A DNA stretch of 64,000 nt, from assembly GCA_029215795.1 (NCBI GenBank), contig JARDYH010000002.1, positions 295,709,973 to 295,773,972 on the forward strand, written 5' to 3'. The translations under genes and the position numbers were made by a program. Positions 23,604 through 33,777 of this stretch are shown here, piece by piece (the first letter of the stretch is position 1; each line of letters starts with the position of its first letter). This DNA comes from Anniella stebbinsi. Lineage: Eukaryota > Chordata > Lepidosauria > Squamata > Anniellidae. A model generated the notes under the pieces. It worked only from the letters and a program-made list of their open reading frames with translations, ran no database searches and was not told the DNA's origin.

Positions 23604-23779
23604 GCTAGTCAATGGGGGAGGCCAGAGTTGAAAAGGAGGTCAGGGCTCCTGTAACTTTAACGGTTGTTTCAGCAGGTGTCATTTGTATGCATGCAGCACC
23701 TGGTGAAATTCCCTCTTCATCAAAACAGTTAAAGCTGCAGGAGCTATACTAGAGTGACCAGATACAAAAGAGGGCAGGG
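23604..23779. mobile_element. Left half of split MITE family A
   Basis: Matches the left arm and centre of the MITEs at 8090-8409 and 33778-34096: AAAAGGAGGTCAGGGCTCCT, GTAACTTTAACGGTTG, TGTCATTTGTATGCATG, then ATACTAGAGTGACCAGATAC and AAAAGAGGGCAGGG. The match stops at about 23779, where the Ngaro-like sequence begins. The other half is at 29926-30081. Confidence 0.8.
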
Positions 23780-23847
23780 TTGTTGCGAAGAGATGGACGA
23801 GAAATGACGAGTCAAGACACAGAAAATGGGATTAAACATGGGCCACT

Positions 23848-23858
23848 TTTATTTATTC
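23848..23858 (-). promoter_or_regulatory. Poly(A) signal of the Ngaro-like element
   Basis: The minus strand reads GAATAAATAAA about 70 bp before the 3' boundary of the element. It fits a canonical AATAAA signal downstream of the hydrolase frame. Confidence 0.5.
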
Positions 23859-23874
23859 AGCAGAAAGAAAAAGG

Positions 23875-24215
23875 GGAGGTGAATACCTATGCGGGCATTT
23901 TGACATGACCAGCACTGGCCATAGCGGGGATTGGGCGAGGCATTCACAGCCCAGGAAGTGGCGCCTGCACATTCGCCGCCCCCCGAGCTTCCTCAATCTG
24001 AGGTGGGAGGCCTTCCGGTGTTGCCTCCCCTCATGCCGCAGGGCTCCGAGTAGGCAAGAAGGGTTGGCCTCAAAGGTAAGCCTTATCCCCCCAACTGATG
24101 CCGCAGGGCTCTCAGTGGTTGGCCTCAGGCATTACCAATCACCCGAACAGTGCCTGTGAATGCTCACCATTAACAAAGCTTAAAATGCCTGCACCTACCG
24201 CCACGGGGGGGGGGG
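23875..24215. repeat. 3' non-coding region of the Ngaro-like element with internal repeats
   Basis: The word ATGCCGCAGGGCTC occurs twice (24031 and 24098), each followed by a GGTTGGCCTCA block. GCATTCACAG near 23941 is mirrored by CTGTGAATGC near 24155, and GCGGGCATTTTG near 23890 by an AAAATGCCTGC near 24184, giving a weak inverted arrangement. These could be remnants of the terminal and internal repeats used by the recombinase, but I could not match them to the 5' end. Confidence 0.4.
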
Positions 24216-24394
24216 GGGGACAAGTCTCAGCTTAGTCTCCCCCTCCCCCTCGAAAAATTACCCTGCATAGACCACTCTGCAGGTCTGCCAAAAACAAATC
24301 ATTGCCTTACTCTGCTAGGTGGACCCCGTCAGTTTATACAGCTCCCTCCGTGAGCAAGTTATATCAAGATGTTGAATGCTAACATCCCCGTGCA

Positions 24395-24865
24395 CTAACA
24401 GCTTCTTAAAATCTCAGTGTTGACCCTTTTCTGGGCCCTTTCCAAAGCAAGAGGGTCGCAATTGACCCTCCAATGCAGCAGTGGCAAAATGCAGGACCAC
24501 ATGATCTTGACGCCAGACCATCGCTGGCGGATGAGCTGAAAATCCGCCAAAGCTTGCAATATTAGGGCTTTGCCCTTAAGCAAGCCCAGATCATTCCCCC
24601 CAAGATGAATAAGCAAAATTTGTGGGGGGTGCGAAGCTGAATGATGCTGCAGCAAGGTGGGCACAAGGTTCTCCCACCGCATACCACGTTTGCCGAGCCA
24701 AAAAATGGCAGCGTGTTGGCTCAATCCCAGCTGGGATCCAAAGCTCGACCTGGACGCACTTCTGCTGGCCCAAAAGATCATGCTGTGTCCGCATATAGTA
24801 ACTTGCACTGGAGCAGGAGCAATTAGCAAATCTAAAATTAAACACAACAATGTTAACATCTGCAA
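24395..24865 (-). CDS. SGNH hydrolase-like ORF of the Ngaro-like element
   Basis: An uninterrupted 156-residue frame resembling SGNH/GDSL hydrolases. The serine block appears as GHSMIFWA (residues 26-33), a glycine-rich block as WLGKRGMRW (56-64), and the asparagine block as HLGGNDLG (87-94). Near the end are SCILPLLHWR (124-133) and an ALERAQKRVN helix. Such hydrolase domains are known in some Ngaro and CR1-type elements, where their role is not settled; lipid ester hydrolysis is presumed. The frame begins 9 bp after the stop of the recombinase frame. The start is the first methionine; an overlapping frame at 24591-24884 is a shadow. It is the only domain of the element still open throughout, though substitutions may have inactivated it. 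Confidence 0.6.
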   Translation of the reverse strand: MQMLTLLCLILDLLIAPAPVQVTICGHSMIFWASRSASRSSFGSQLGLSQHAAIFWLGKRGMRWENLVPTLLQHHSASHPPQILLIHLGGNDLGLLKGKALILQALADFQLIRQRWSGVKIMWSCILPLLHWRVNCDPLALERAQKRVNTEILRSC

Positions 24866-24873
24866 ACTGTTTC

Positions 24874-25788
24874 CTACTTAACAAAACGCCTCACATATGT
24901 CCTATATGCTGAGGAGCGCCATTTGTCCATAGCCATAATTTGCGCAAAGGAGAACCCAAGCGATGCTGCAGTGGAAGCAGCCCCAATGTGGAAAGAGTGC
25001 GTGCCGAACTGTGCTGAAGATAAACCCAGGGCATCAAGGGCCCTTTTAGTAATTGTCCAAAACTGGTATTTAGTCAACGGGGAGCCATCCCGATGACAAA
25101 AGAGGAAGCCCATAAAGGACCCTCTTAAAGCAATAAAGGCTTTCAAAGCACTTACAGGGCAAAGCTCTTGAACAGCAGTGGAGAATAAGTTAACCTCCCT
25201 GCCCTTACCAAGCTGATCCGTTTTGGACACTCTGAAATGGAAATGAACCTCCTGCTCTCCTAAACGCACGTCAGAAAATTGCAGCGCCCTGCCAGACCTA
25301 TCACTTTTAGATAACGCCAGCACCTCCAAAATTCTAAAAGCCCCCCAAAATGCTGTCAGAGCTGCAGCATGGAATAATGCCGACTCGTAAGGAGAGTGGC
25401 AGAGTACATGTCATTGAGCTTGCAGACCAATTAGCATGTCTGAAGACAATGGCAGTCTGGTGTTGGGGGTGCGTGGTTTCTCCCTAGCCCAGCCTCTCAA
25501 TGCCTGGTGTACGCGGAAGTCAGAAGTAACATCTTTTATATCTTGAGCTTTCGCCAGAAACACTAATGCTGCCAACTTACTTGTGATCGTATGGGCAGAA
25601 AGACCTCGCCTTCGGGAACTTACACAATATTGGAGGACATGCTCCACCGGGATGGGCCATTGTTGTGGAAGCTGGTTAGAAACATGAAATGCCTGAAACT
25701 CCCTGCCTGCCTTTTGGTATGCAGTCCTTGTGCTAGGCGTCAAGGACAGCCATATGGCTTCCTCTATGTCTTCCTTCCAATCTGCCAT
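24874..25788 (-). pseudogene. Tyrosine recombinase of the Ngaro-like element, inactivated
   Basis: The N-terminal SAM-like part starts MADWKEDIEEAIWLSL and includes STRTAYQKAGREFQAFH and RRRGLSAHTITSKLAAL. The catalytic part follows, with the first arginine in AFRILEVL. The frame is in register throughout but interrupted by a stop at about 25411. The second catalytic block reads THSFHIGAAS; the family has arginine where this copy has histidine, a loss that alone should abolish activity. The nucleophile region WRSSAYRTYVRR keeps its tyrosine. The initiating ATG (25788) lies 25 nt before the end of the RNase H frame, so the two ORFs overlap in different registers. The enzyme would integrate circular cDNA without making a target duplication. 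Confidence 0.85.
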
Positions 25789-27300
25789 AGGATTGGTGGC
25801 ATAATCTCCGGCATCTGAAGAGCCCAGGGAGCCAATTCCCGGAATCTCCGAACCTGGTGACGCACTAAAGGGTCCGCAATATCATTATTCAAGCCAGGTA
25901 CGTGTTTTGCCCGAAAAAGAATGTTATGTTTCAGGCAGTGCAGGGTAAATGCCCTGACTAATGCCATCACCCTAGGGTTACGCGAGGAGAGGGAGTTGAT
26001 TACTTGCACCGTGATTTGGTTATCACACCAAAATAAGACAGTGGAGTTTGCCATATCAACCACCCGTAAATGTGCGGCCACAAATATTGGGAATAGTTCC
26101 AAATACGTGAGGTCCTTACACAAGCCACCCGAGACCCAATCCTCGGGCCATCGCTCCGCGCACCATTTCCCCCCCCCCAAATGACTCCGAAACCCCAAGA
26201 ACCGGAGGCATCCGAATGGATTTGCAATTCTGCCTCAACCAAAAGCTCGCTCCTCCAAAATGATACGCCATTAAATTGTTCAAGAAAATCGAGCCATACC
26301 CTGATGTCTGCATGCATATCCCTAGTGACTTGTGTTCTGTGGTGTGGGAGGCGCAAGCCCAACATAGCAGAGCACAAGCAATGCAAAAAGGCTCGCCCGG
26401 GGGCAATTACCCTGCACGCAAAATTTAAATGGCCAACTAATTCCTGTAACTGCCTTAAGGAAACTTTCTTCTCACCCAGAATGCTGTTTAATTTTAAATG
26501 CAAAGTGCTTAGTTTGTCCAAAGGTAAGCGACAACACTGCTGTGCTGAGTCTAATTCTATACCCAAAAACCTAGGGACCGGGGACGGGCCCTCAGTTTTC
26601 TCGTGTGCCAGCGGGTCGCCTAGCTCCTCACACAAGGCACAAAATGTGCTCATCAGGTATGCGCAATGATTACTTCCTGCCGATCCCAAAACAGGAAGTC
26701 ATCAAATAGTGAATCACATCCTTTGATCCTGCCCTCAAAGTGAAGGCCCATTCAAGAAAGGAGCTGAACGTCTCAAACATAGTGCACGAGATAGAGCATC
26801 CCATTGATAAAGCGTGATCGATATAGTATTGTCCCTGAAAGCAAAACCCCAAGAGATTGAAATCCTCCGGGTGGATGGGCAAAATGCAAAAGGCTGCCTT
26901 TATATCGCATTTACCCATCAGCACTCCCAGGCCGTTTCTGCGTACCATGTGTACGGCCGAATCAAATGACGTGTATCTGACAGAGCTCAAATTCTCGGGT
27001 ATGGCATCATTTACCGATGCACCCTTTGGGAAAGACAGGCTGTGTATCAACCTGAATTCCCCAGGGGCTTTCTTTGGACTACGCCCAAAGGTGACACCCT
27101 TAAATGGGGAATTGGGGGGTTCGGGAATGGCCCCAGAACCCGCCCTGCCAAAACTTCCTTGTCAATTTTTTCCTTAGCAATGCGCTCATGTAAACTAATA
27201 GATTTTTTGTTCCTAGATATTGAACCGCACCTGGGTCCCTGAAAAGGTATGCGGAATCCCTCCTTAAACCCGGAACTAAGATATTGTGCCTCCTGACGCT
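25764..27300 (-). pseudogene. Reverse transcriptase and RNase H of the Ngaro-like element, frameshifted
   Basis: Reverse transcriptase blocks are GRVLGPFPNPPIPHLRVSPL, then in another register HSLSFPKGASVNDAIPENL, MGKCDIKAAFCILPIHPEDF and MGCSISCTMFETFSSFLEW. The catalytic YLDD position is hit by a frameshift near 26692, so only YLMTS is read. The next frame contains RFLGIELDS and LRQLQELVGHLNFACRVIAPG, then RNase H starting LQIHSDASGSWGFG. A frameshift in a C run (26169-26177) moves the rest of RNase H into the frame with LTYLELFPIF, FWCDNQITVQVIN and HVPGLNNDIADPLVRHQ. At least three register changes show that the copy is dead. The layout is that of DIRS-order elements. Confidence 0.85.
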
Positions 27301-27332
27301 TGTGATATAATTCTACTCAACTTTGCAAAGGT

Positions 27333-28895
27333 TCAATTTTGACCGGTCTGGGTCCCTTTTGAAGGGGGTTGCTGTCCCCCCAGCCATCTGGCACCTTGTC
27401 CTACCCTATTGGGCCATTTCCCACTCTTAGTTCTGAAGCAATTTGTTCCGGGATGGTGTCCTGAGCGTATGTTACATTCGTGTCTATACTTGCATGGGTT
27501 GCGAGTGCGTGCTGCTTTGGTGTTGAAGTCCCAACAAAGCGGGCGGTGATGAACCGCCTGGCCCACACTCCCCCGGAAGGTGGATGCGAGCTGCTGCTTA
27601 GCCAGGATATGGCCACTGTCCACCCTGTCTGCAAAGCCTGGCCTAGTCAGAGTCATAAACTGTAACCACAGATCATGATCCTTGACGTCCCATCGAAGGG
27701 CGTGGTCAAATGCCGCTCTACGACGAAATGATTCATCGGAGGCCAACCAGGCCCCGCCCTCATACTCTGAATACGCTTGATATATCATATCGAGGTATTT
27801 TGTCAGAATACCCCCTTTTTCGGGAAAACGCTGCTGCACCACCCCCATGTATATGAGAAATCCCGATAGCCAATTCGCCCATGTACGTACAACCCTCTTT
27901 TTCTTAATCCTTTCGGCTTCCTTATCAGCTTCTTTTCCTTTGTCGGGGCTCGCTTGTTCGCGAAACAGCAAAAAAAATATGTCAACATACTCTCCTTTGC
28001 AGATCTTCTCCCTGGTTGTGGGCAGCAGATGGTAGCCCAATGGTGCCAATGTGCTCCCAGTTGGGATGGCATCGCTGCTAGCCCCGGCATACGGGCCTTT
28101 AATTTCTTGAACTGGTTTAGCACCTGTTGCCCCAGCAGGTCTCTGCCACACGCTTACGCAAGCCTTGGCCGCAGCCGTCACGGGCTACTGCGTCGCCCCT
28201 GACCCCTCAGGCTGTCTTATAATTGTATTTGGCTCGGATAAAACAGTGGGTTCTGCAGTATTAGCATTGCCTTGTGCATGCGTAGGCATCGCCTGAGAGC
28301 TCACGGCCAAAGACGCCGGGGCAGGATGTGTAATGCTAGGTTGTAATACGTTTCCTTGAACTGGCAAACCCATCCCCGCAGGCCATGGAAACCAGACCCA
28401 TGGGGCAGGGAAAGCACTGGCCGCCTGCGTGTGAGGTGCAGTGTGCTGTGCAATGTACTCACCTTGAACCAGTTTGTTCCTGTGCGTTGGTTAGGAGAGT
28501 AGAGCTTGTCGCAGCTACTTCGATGACGTCACTGTTGCTGATAGGAGTAGACGTTGGTGGTACACTCCCTTCCCGATGAGGGACTGCACTAGACATCCCG
28601 CTTGCAGATGCCTCGACGACCCTTAACCTAATTGCGAGAGAATCCCATAAATCATCCTGCCTTTGTTTCCTCATCTGCCTACGCCCGGCAGGAGTGCGTG
28701 GGACGAGAGGCGGGGGGTGGGGTTGTCTAAGCCCTTTTCCTTTTCAAGAGTTTGTATTCTAGCCAGAATATCAGATACATGTGTATCCATTTCCTCCTCA
28801 GAGGATGAGTTCTCTTTTGGCCTACCTCATTTTGTTGGTTGTTTGGGAGCTTTTCATTTACCTTTTTTCCCACCAGTACCCTTTTTGGGAGGCAT
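27333..28895 (-). pseudogene. gag-like ORF1 of the Ngaro-like element, broken
   Basis: The likely start is the ATG at 28893-28895, giving MPPKKGTGGKKGK before the first of two early stops; a serine- and glutamate-rich stretch and a short coiled-coil-like segment (SDILARIQTLEKEKG) follow. The middle is proline- and serine-rich and frameshifted. The C-terminal 282 residues are open (27333-28181). They include a helical region (TWANWLSGFLIYMGVV) and a Cys/His cluster starting LCWDFNTKAARTRNPCKYRH, the nucleic-acid-binding finger usual in gag of DIRS-order elements. It would form the particle and bind the RNA. Confidence 0.75.
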
Positions 28896-29289
28896 TTTAG
28901 CCAGCTATGAGCTTGTAGTGTTTAAACTAATCAAGATGTCTGTGGCACCAAACAATTAGATAAAAGTTAAACTTCTATATTGACAACTAAGAACCACTCA
29001 CATGAATTAAAGCTAGCTGGTTCTTAAGGCCAGATCCTTGGTAAGATAAAGTAAATTGAATGCACGGAATTGGCCCCCCTTTCAGTTAAGGTATGACCTT
29101 AAGATGGCAAAATTATGAAGAATGGCGGGGGCTAAATATATGTTGGGTGAGAGGGTAAACTCACCAGGCTCAAATACACTATCCAGGGCCAATAGCTACT
29201 CAACACCCAGGCAGGCGCACTGTATTGCCCCCAAATTGCAGCCCCAGCCAGTCCCACCTGCCTAGCTGTTCTCTGTGCATGCTCAGCCA

Positions 29290-29580
29290 GCAATTAAGCG
29301 CACCGACGAGGCCAACAAAGCTAAAGAGGCGAGGGAGGGTGAGCCGACCCTTCCCTAGTTCCAAGAAAACCGGGCGGGCGGGCCCCGACAAGGCCAGCAA
29401 GGCTTCAATTGCGAGGGAGAGTCAGCCAACCCTTCCCTACTTCCAAGTAAGCCGGGCAGGCGGCGCACGCGGCGTCAGGCTTCCCCGTGCTCCCTTCCCG
29501 CAGGGAACTCAAGCACCGGCTAAGAGGGAGGATCAGCTGATCCCACCCTACTGCCAAGTAAATCAGGCGGGCAAGCAATG
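29290..29580 (-). repeat. GC-rich tandem units in the 5' region of the Ngaro-like element
   Basis: Three diverged units begin near 29329, 29411 and 29524. Each has GAGGGAG, a CAGC/GAGC word, a CCCTTCCCTA or CCCACCCTA word, TTCCAAG/GCCAAG, and a final GGGCGGGC or close variant. Spacing is 82 and 113 bp. Confidence 0.6.
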
Positions 29581-29800
29581 TTCCCTGTATGTGCCTCCCC
29601 TTTCTCCCGACCGGAGGACAGCCCGTCCTCAAAACCTGAAGGCCAGCCGGCCTAACGCGTCCACTCGACCGCCCTCCTGCTGCATCCTCGCCGGAGCTTG
29701 CTGACGGCGTTGTCTCTCCCCACCGTTCGCGCGCCGCTGCCGCCCACACTCTCCGCTCAAGAGCCGCGCAGCAAGAAGAGGAGCTGGGAGGGGTCCCGCC

Positions 29801-29810
29801 TTTAAATAGC
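29801..29810 (-). promoter_or_regulatory. TATA-like box at the 5' end of the Ngaro-like element
   Basis: The minus strand reads GCTATTTAAA within otherwise GC-rich sequence about 120 bp inside the 5' boundary and 900 bp upstream of the gag start. A promoter role is inference. Confidence 0.4.
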
Positions 29811-29925
29811 CCATCACCCCTCCCTTCTCCGGTGGCACCATGCCCGAGGCCAGCCAATCACTGGCCTCCACGCCTCGTCCCAGTCCCCACTGGCAACCTC
29901 TTCCCCCCCCCCCCCATGCAAGCAG

Positions 29926-30081
29926 GGCGGGGTAGGAGGCCTCTGTAGCTTTAACTCTTGTGATGAAGAGGGCATTTCACCAGGTGCTGCATGCATACAA
30001 ATGACACCTGCTGAAATTCCCTTTTCTTTGCAACTGTTAAAACTACAGGAGTCCCGTCCTCCTTTCCAAATGGTCACCTTA
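29926..30081. mobile_element. Right half of split MITE family A
   Basis: Continues the interrupted MITE: CTTTAACTCTTGTGATGAAG, CATACAAATGACACCTGCTG and ACAACTGTTAAAACTACAGG-like text, and a degenerate end GGTCACCTTA. Together with 23604-23779 it rebuilds the gross order of the intact copies, which fixes the position of the Ngaro-like insertion. Confidence 0.8.
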
Positions 30082-31130
30082 ATGAAACTCTGATTTGGAC
30101 CAGAATTGAATTGAGTAACTTCTCCCTGAAATGGTCTGAGCCACATGGGGATGTTTCCAGATCTCTGAAACAGGCTCAAAACATAATCTTGTGGTTGTAC
30201 AAAACTACAAGTAGGAAGGTAATACAGAAATGGACTCTGGCCAAAACAGGATCAAATGTGTTCTGAATTTTAATTTTTTACGTTTTTTCCTGCAATAATC
30301 ACATAGCCGATTTTTACGGGTGTGCTTTGAAAGTTCTACATGAATTTTGGATTTTGGATAGAAATGCCATGGGCCAGTGGATGATGATCTTTCATTCTAT
30401 AGTCAGTTTAATATTTGTTCTTTTTGTCAGCTCTCATGACAGACATGTGTTAAGGCAACATTTACAACAGGTGTACTCCATGTTCCAGTTTCTTATACAA
30501 ATATTCCTGATGAAGCACCACACCATACTATTTACCCAGATATGCCAAGATATTAGCTTTCTCCAAACACAATATATTTAATACAAAGCCATTAAACCTT
30601 GTAAAACTGTCAAAACTGTAAACGATACTTACAATAAAACTTTGCTGTGTGTCCAACTTCCCAGTAATCAGGCACTAATGGTATCACTGTAATTTATCAC
30701 TGGAGGTGCTGTGTAAACCTGGGCAGGTTTACAATTGTAGGCATATTTGTGTTATGAAAATTGTAATATTCTGTAGGGAATTGTCAGTTTATTCAAACAA
30801 AGTAAGGAACCACAGTAAAAAATGAATCAGGCCAAAAGACCAAACTAAGAGTTATTTCCCCTTGAGATGCACACATTACAATTCATGAAGCATGGCTTAT
30901 GTGTGAGATGTACCGAAATGAGTAGTGGTTGGTGAACAATATTCAGGTGTCCACATACATTACTTTCATATATTGATAGTTCAGATATGCAAGATCAAGC
31001 AATATGGCCAAGATCCAAAGAACTGTTTAACTCAGGGTCCCAAAGTGGTCTCCATGGGGACCTCCAAGTCACCCTTGAAGCTTTCTGTGCCCCTGTCATG
31101 TGCACGCCCAACCCCTCTGGCATTCACATG
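30082..31130. other. Unannotated non-coding sequence
   Basis: AT-rich. No gene or repeat recognised. Confidence 0.4.
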
Positions 31131-32669
31131 TGCTGGCAAACTGACACGAGACACTCTTTTTATTGAGGAAATCTCACGGTAAAAGGCTTAATGGTTACAC
31201 ACTCCAAAAACACACACTTAAAGCTGAATGATGGTCAGAAAGCTTTAGGCTCCATTCCTGATACAATTCTTCAGGCAATAACACAGGAGAGGGGATTCTT
31301 GAAAGGCTGAGCAAACCATCTCAAGGGAGCAACCATCCTATGGGAGCTGGCAATGCAGGGAACATGGCCCACACCCGCTAGATCATGGGAAGGGTAACAC
31401 CTCAGGCACAGGAGCCCCATGCTTTCTGTTTAGCACTGGGAACTCCCTGCCACTTGAGTCTGGCAGAGAAAGATCATGCACAGTCAAACCCAGCCTGCCG
31501 AACGCTGAGCTGACCAGATAAACATGATCACAAGGAGGGCAAATTCTCAGGCACAAGAACTCCCCTGCATGTACTTTAGCTCCAGAGGAGCTCTCTGCCA
31601 CCTGAGTCTGGCCACAAACACATAATCCACAGCAAATGCAAGTTCAAGTCAATGAAAGGTGTCACAGTACTTTTCGTGGCACAGTCCTTAGAAATCCAAA
31701 GTCCAATAGCAGAGAGTCCATGTGCAGAGTGCTTTCAAAGTCCCAAACGGAGGTGGAATCCAAATAGGAGGGATTTCAGGCCTTGTGTCAAAAGATGAAA
31801 CCTAGCAAAGCTCTTCAGCTTTGCTGCCCTGCTTATAAGCCTATTCAAAGCCACTTGACAGACAGGTCTTGTGACCTCTACAACATGCCCATGGGATTGC
31901 AAACCCATTAAGATGAGGCCACCATCTGAGTTACTTCTTCCATAAATGCCCCCCACTTTCCCAAACACTCCCATGTTCCCAGAGAACCAGCAGCTTCAAG
32001 GCCAAGACAGAGGCTGCATTCGGACAACACATTAAGCAGCTGAGGGGGGGAAACAATCGTCAGTTGTTGTACTTATTGTGTTGTGTGGAGGGTAACATGC
32101 CGCTCACAAACTACTGACAGTATGCTATTCTGCCCAAATAAGCAACTGAGAGAAACAACTGGCTTGCAAGTTGTTTAGCTCAAAGCCAGTTGTTTAAAGT
32201 GTTGTGTGGAGGGGGGGTGTTAATGGTGTGTGGTGAGTGGGTTAAAACACAAGCCCACAGAGGCAGGCAGCAAGAGTGACCAAAGCGGTGGCTGCCACTC
32301 TGCTACAACTGGTGCAACTTGCAGAGGCTGCTGGGATAGAACTGGGAGGATTGAGGGAGGAGGGAGGGTGGGGAGAGGGGCAGGGGCTGTGTCAGTCAAA
32401 TGCTGGGTTGACTATTAGTCCACCCAACACCAGCCCCAACCACCCACAGTTGTGTAGGAAGATGTTGTGTGGGGAGTACTCACAAAATAACCAACTGTGA
32501 GTTGGCTACTCAACCCACCATTGACTAATGTTTTGTCCGAAAGCAGCCAGGGAGTGAGCAAGCTACTCCCGTGGGAACTTCTGACAGAGACCCGCTTGTA
32601 CAGACATTCCAAAACTATTTCTAATAAGTCTACCTACGTCCAGCCTTGTTGAAGCCTTATACCTGACAG
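31131..32669 (-). mobile_element. Possible solo LTR with a nested MITE
   Basis: On the minus strand the segment begins TGTCAGGTATAAGG near 32669. It has a TATA-like GCTTATAAGC (31831-31840) and an AATAAA-type signal (31159-31164), and could end CGTGTCAGTTTGCCA near 31140, so TG...CA ends with promoter and polyadenylation signals in the right order. Between the signals, two diverged units of about 85 bp (31401-31483 and 31548-31634) share CTCAGGCACA and CTGAGTCTGGC-like words. A MITE (32012-32548) sits near the 5' end. No coding part, primer-binding site or target duplication is evident, so the call is tentative. Confidence 0.4.
32012..32548. mobile_element. Long palindromic MITE (family C relative)
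   Basis: The ends are GGCTGCATTCGGACAACACA and the complement TGTCCGAAAGCAGCC. Facing inner words are AACAATCGTCAGTTGTTG and CCAACTGTGAGTTGGC, as in the family C copies at 48082 and 53678. A (GGGA)-rich stretch lies near 32340. It is nested in the possible solo LTR. Confidence 0.65.
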
Positions 32670-33424
32670 CCCCCTTCAAAAAAAATATATTAAAAATGTG
32701 AAAAATATTAGGATGGCAGGTTCTCCTTCCTATTGCTGAACCTCATCCACACATACATACAGAGCACCTTCCTACATGGTAGTTCAGTTGGCAGAAGAGG
32801 AAATAGGAGTGCTAAGTGGGAGAATGGAGGTGCTGCGCATGGAGTCAAGGGAAACCCTTCCCTTCCCTTTTGGCATTGGGGGCATTTTCCTTTCCTTTAG
32901 AGCTGGAGAAAGGGGTGTGTGTGTGTAGGATGAGAAGAGCAATCCTATGTAGGTCTATTCAGAAGTAATTCTCGTTGAGTTCCATGTAAGCATGCATTGG
33001 ATTGCAACTTTAAATGGGTATTTTGTTGTGCTTCCGTGGAGTCAAATATGTTGATTGGCTTGGGAGTTCCTCTGCTTCAAGTCAGTTACTTGGGTGTATC
33101 ACTTTTCTTTCGACTAGCCAGGCCTCCATGGCAGCCTTCATTACGTGATGAGCCACATCCTCTATGGGAGCCATTTTGTGGTGGTGCCCACAGCAGTTCC
33201 CAAATTCCTAATTGTGCCCATGGATCTAAAAAGGTTGGGGAACCCTAGCTTAACTTGTTACATGTGCCCAGTGGGTCTTCCTGATAAATTATTTCAAAGT
33301 GCCAAAATGAGACCTGTCATTCAGTGAGTGCTGAGTGTGGCAGTGGAAGGGCCTGGTTCAAACCCTGCCTCTGCTGTCCATAAAAAGTGTGTGATTCCCA
33401 CTTATAAACATCAAGAGTGTTATA
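32670..33424. other. Unannotated, with one D-type repeat
   Basis: A D-type unit (GCAATCCTATGTAGGTCTAT to TGCATTGGATTGCAAC) lies at about 32938-33008, and a fragment of the hAT-like CCCAACCTTTT type near 33215-33248. No gene. Confidence 0.45.
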
Positions 33425-33522
33425 AGAGGTTTGACAACTGTTCGAGCCCAGGACACATTGAATATACAGTTTTCAAACTGTTTTCAAAGTGTTTTATCCT
33501 ATTTGGTGTAGATCTGGCCCTG
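33425..33522. repeat. Partial MITE family B copy
   Basis: Carries GAGCCCAGGACACATTGAAT, TTTTCAAACTGTTTTCAAAG and the end GGTGTAGATCTGGCC. Confidence 0.55.
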
Positions 33523-33777
33523 GTTACAACAGAACCAGCTATGTCAGTGAAAACCTTACATGACTAATATGATGGCATTGCAAGTGACAGCTGGTATTGC
33601 AGGATGGATGGCCATATTTGTCTATGGTTTAGTGCACAGCTTTGTGTATCTAAAGGTTGGAGCATTTGGAGTTATGAAATATACCCAGCGAAATACATGC
33701 ATGCTATAACAGAGTAAAATGCATTGTACATGATAAGACTTGTGCATAACTTGAAAGCTTTTATCAATGGCTACTAG

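Larger units (their letters stand above)
23780..29925 (-). mobile_element. Ngaro-like tyrosine-recombinase retrotransposon, degraded
   Basis: A minus-strand element of about 6.1 kb inserted in a family A MITE. Domain order is gag with zinc finger (28895-27333), reverse transcriptase and RNase H (about 27300-25764), tyrosine recombinase (25788-24874) and SGNH hydrolase (24865-24395). No methyltransferase domain and no integrase or protease is seen. A tyrosine recombinase in place of an integrase defines the DIRS order; lack of the methyltransferase and presence of the hydrolase point to Ngaro. The 5' region (28896-29925) is very GC-rich with a TATA-like box and tandem units; the 3' end has an AATAAA signal. 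I could not see the split direct repeats expected of Ngaro, and the exact ends are uncertain by about 20 bp. Most frames carry stops or frameshifts. Confidence 0.85.

Noticed and set aside
29225..29860. GC-rich region with overlapping open frames as a host CpG-island promoter or gene
   Set aside because: It lies between the gag start and the 5' boundary of the Ngaro-like element and has its own tandem units, so it is the leader of the element.
23604..30081. The Ngaro-like element as a canonical LTR retrotransposon or endogenous retrovirus
   Set aside because: There is no integrase, protease, envelope or flanking LTR pair; a tyrosine recombinase is present instead.
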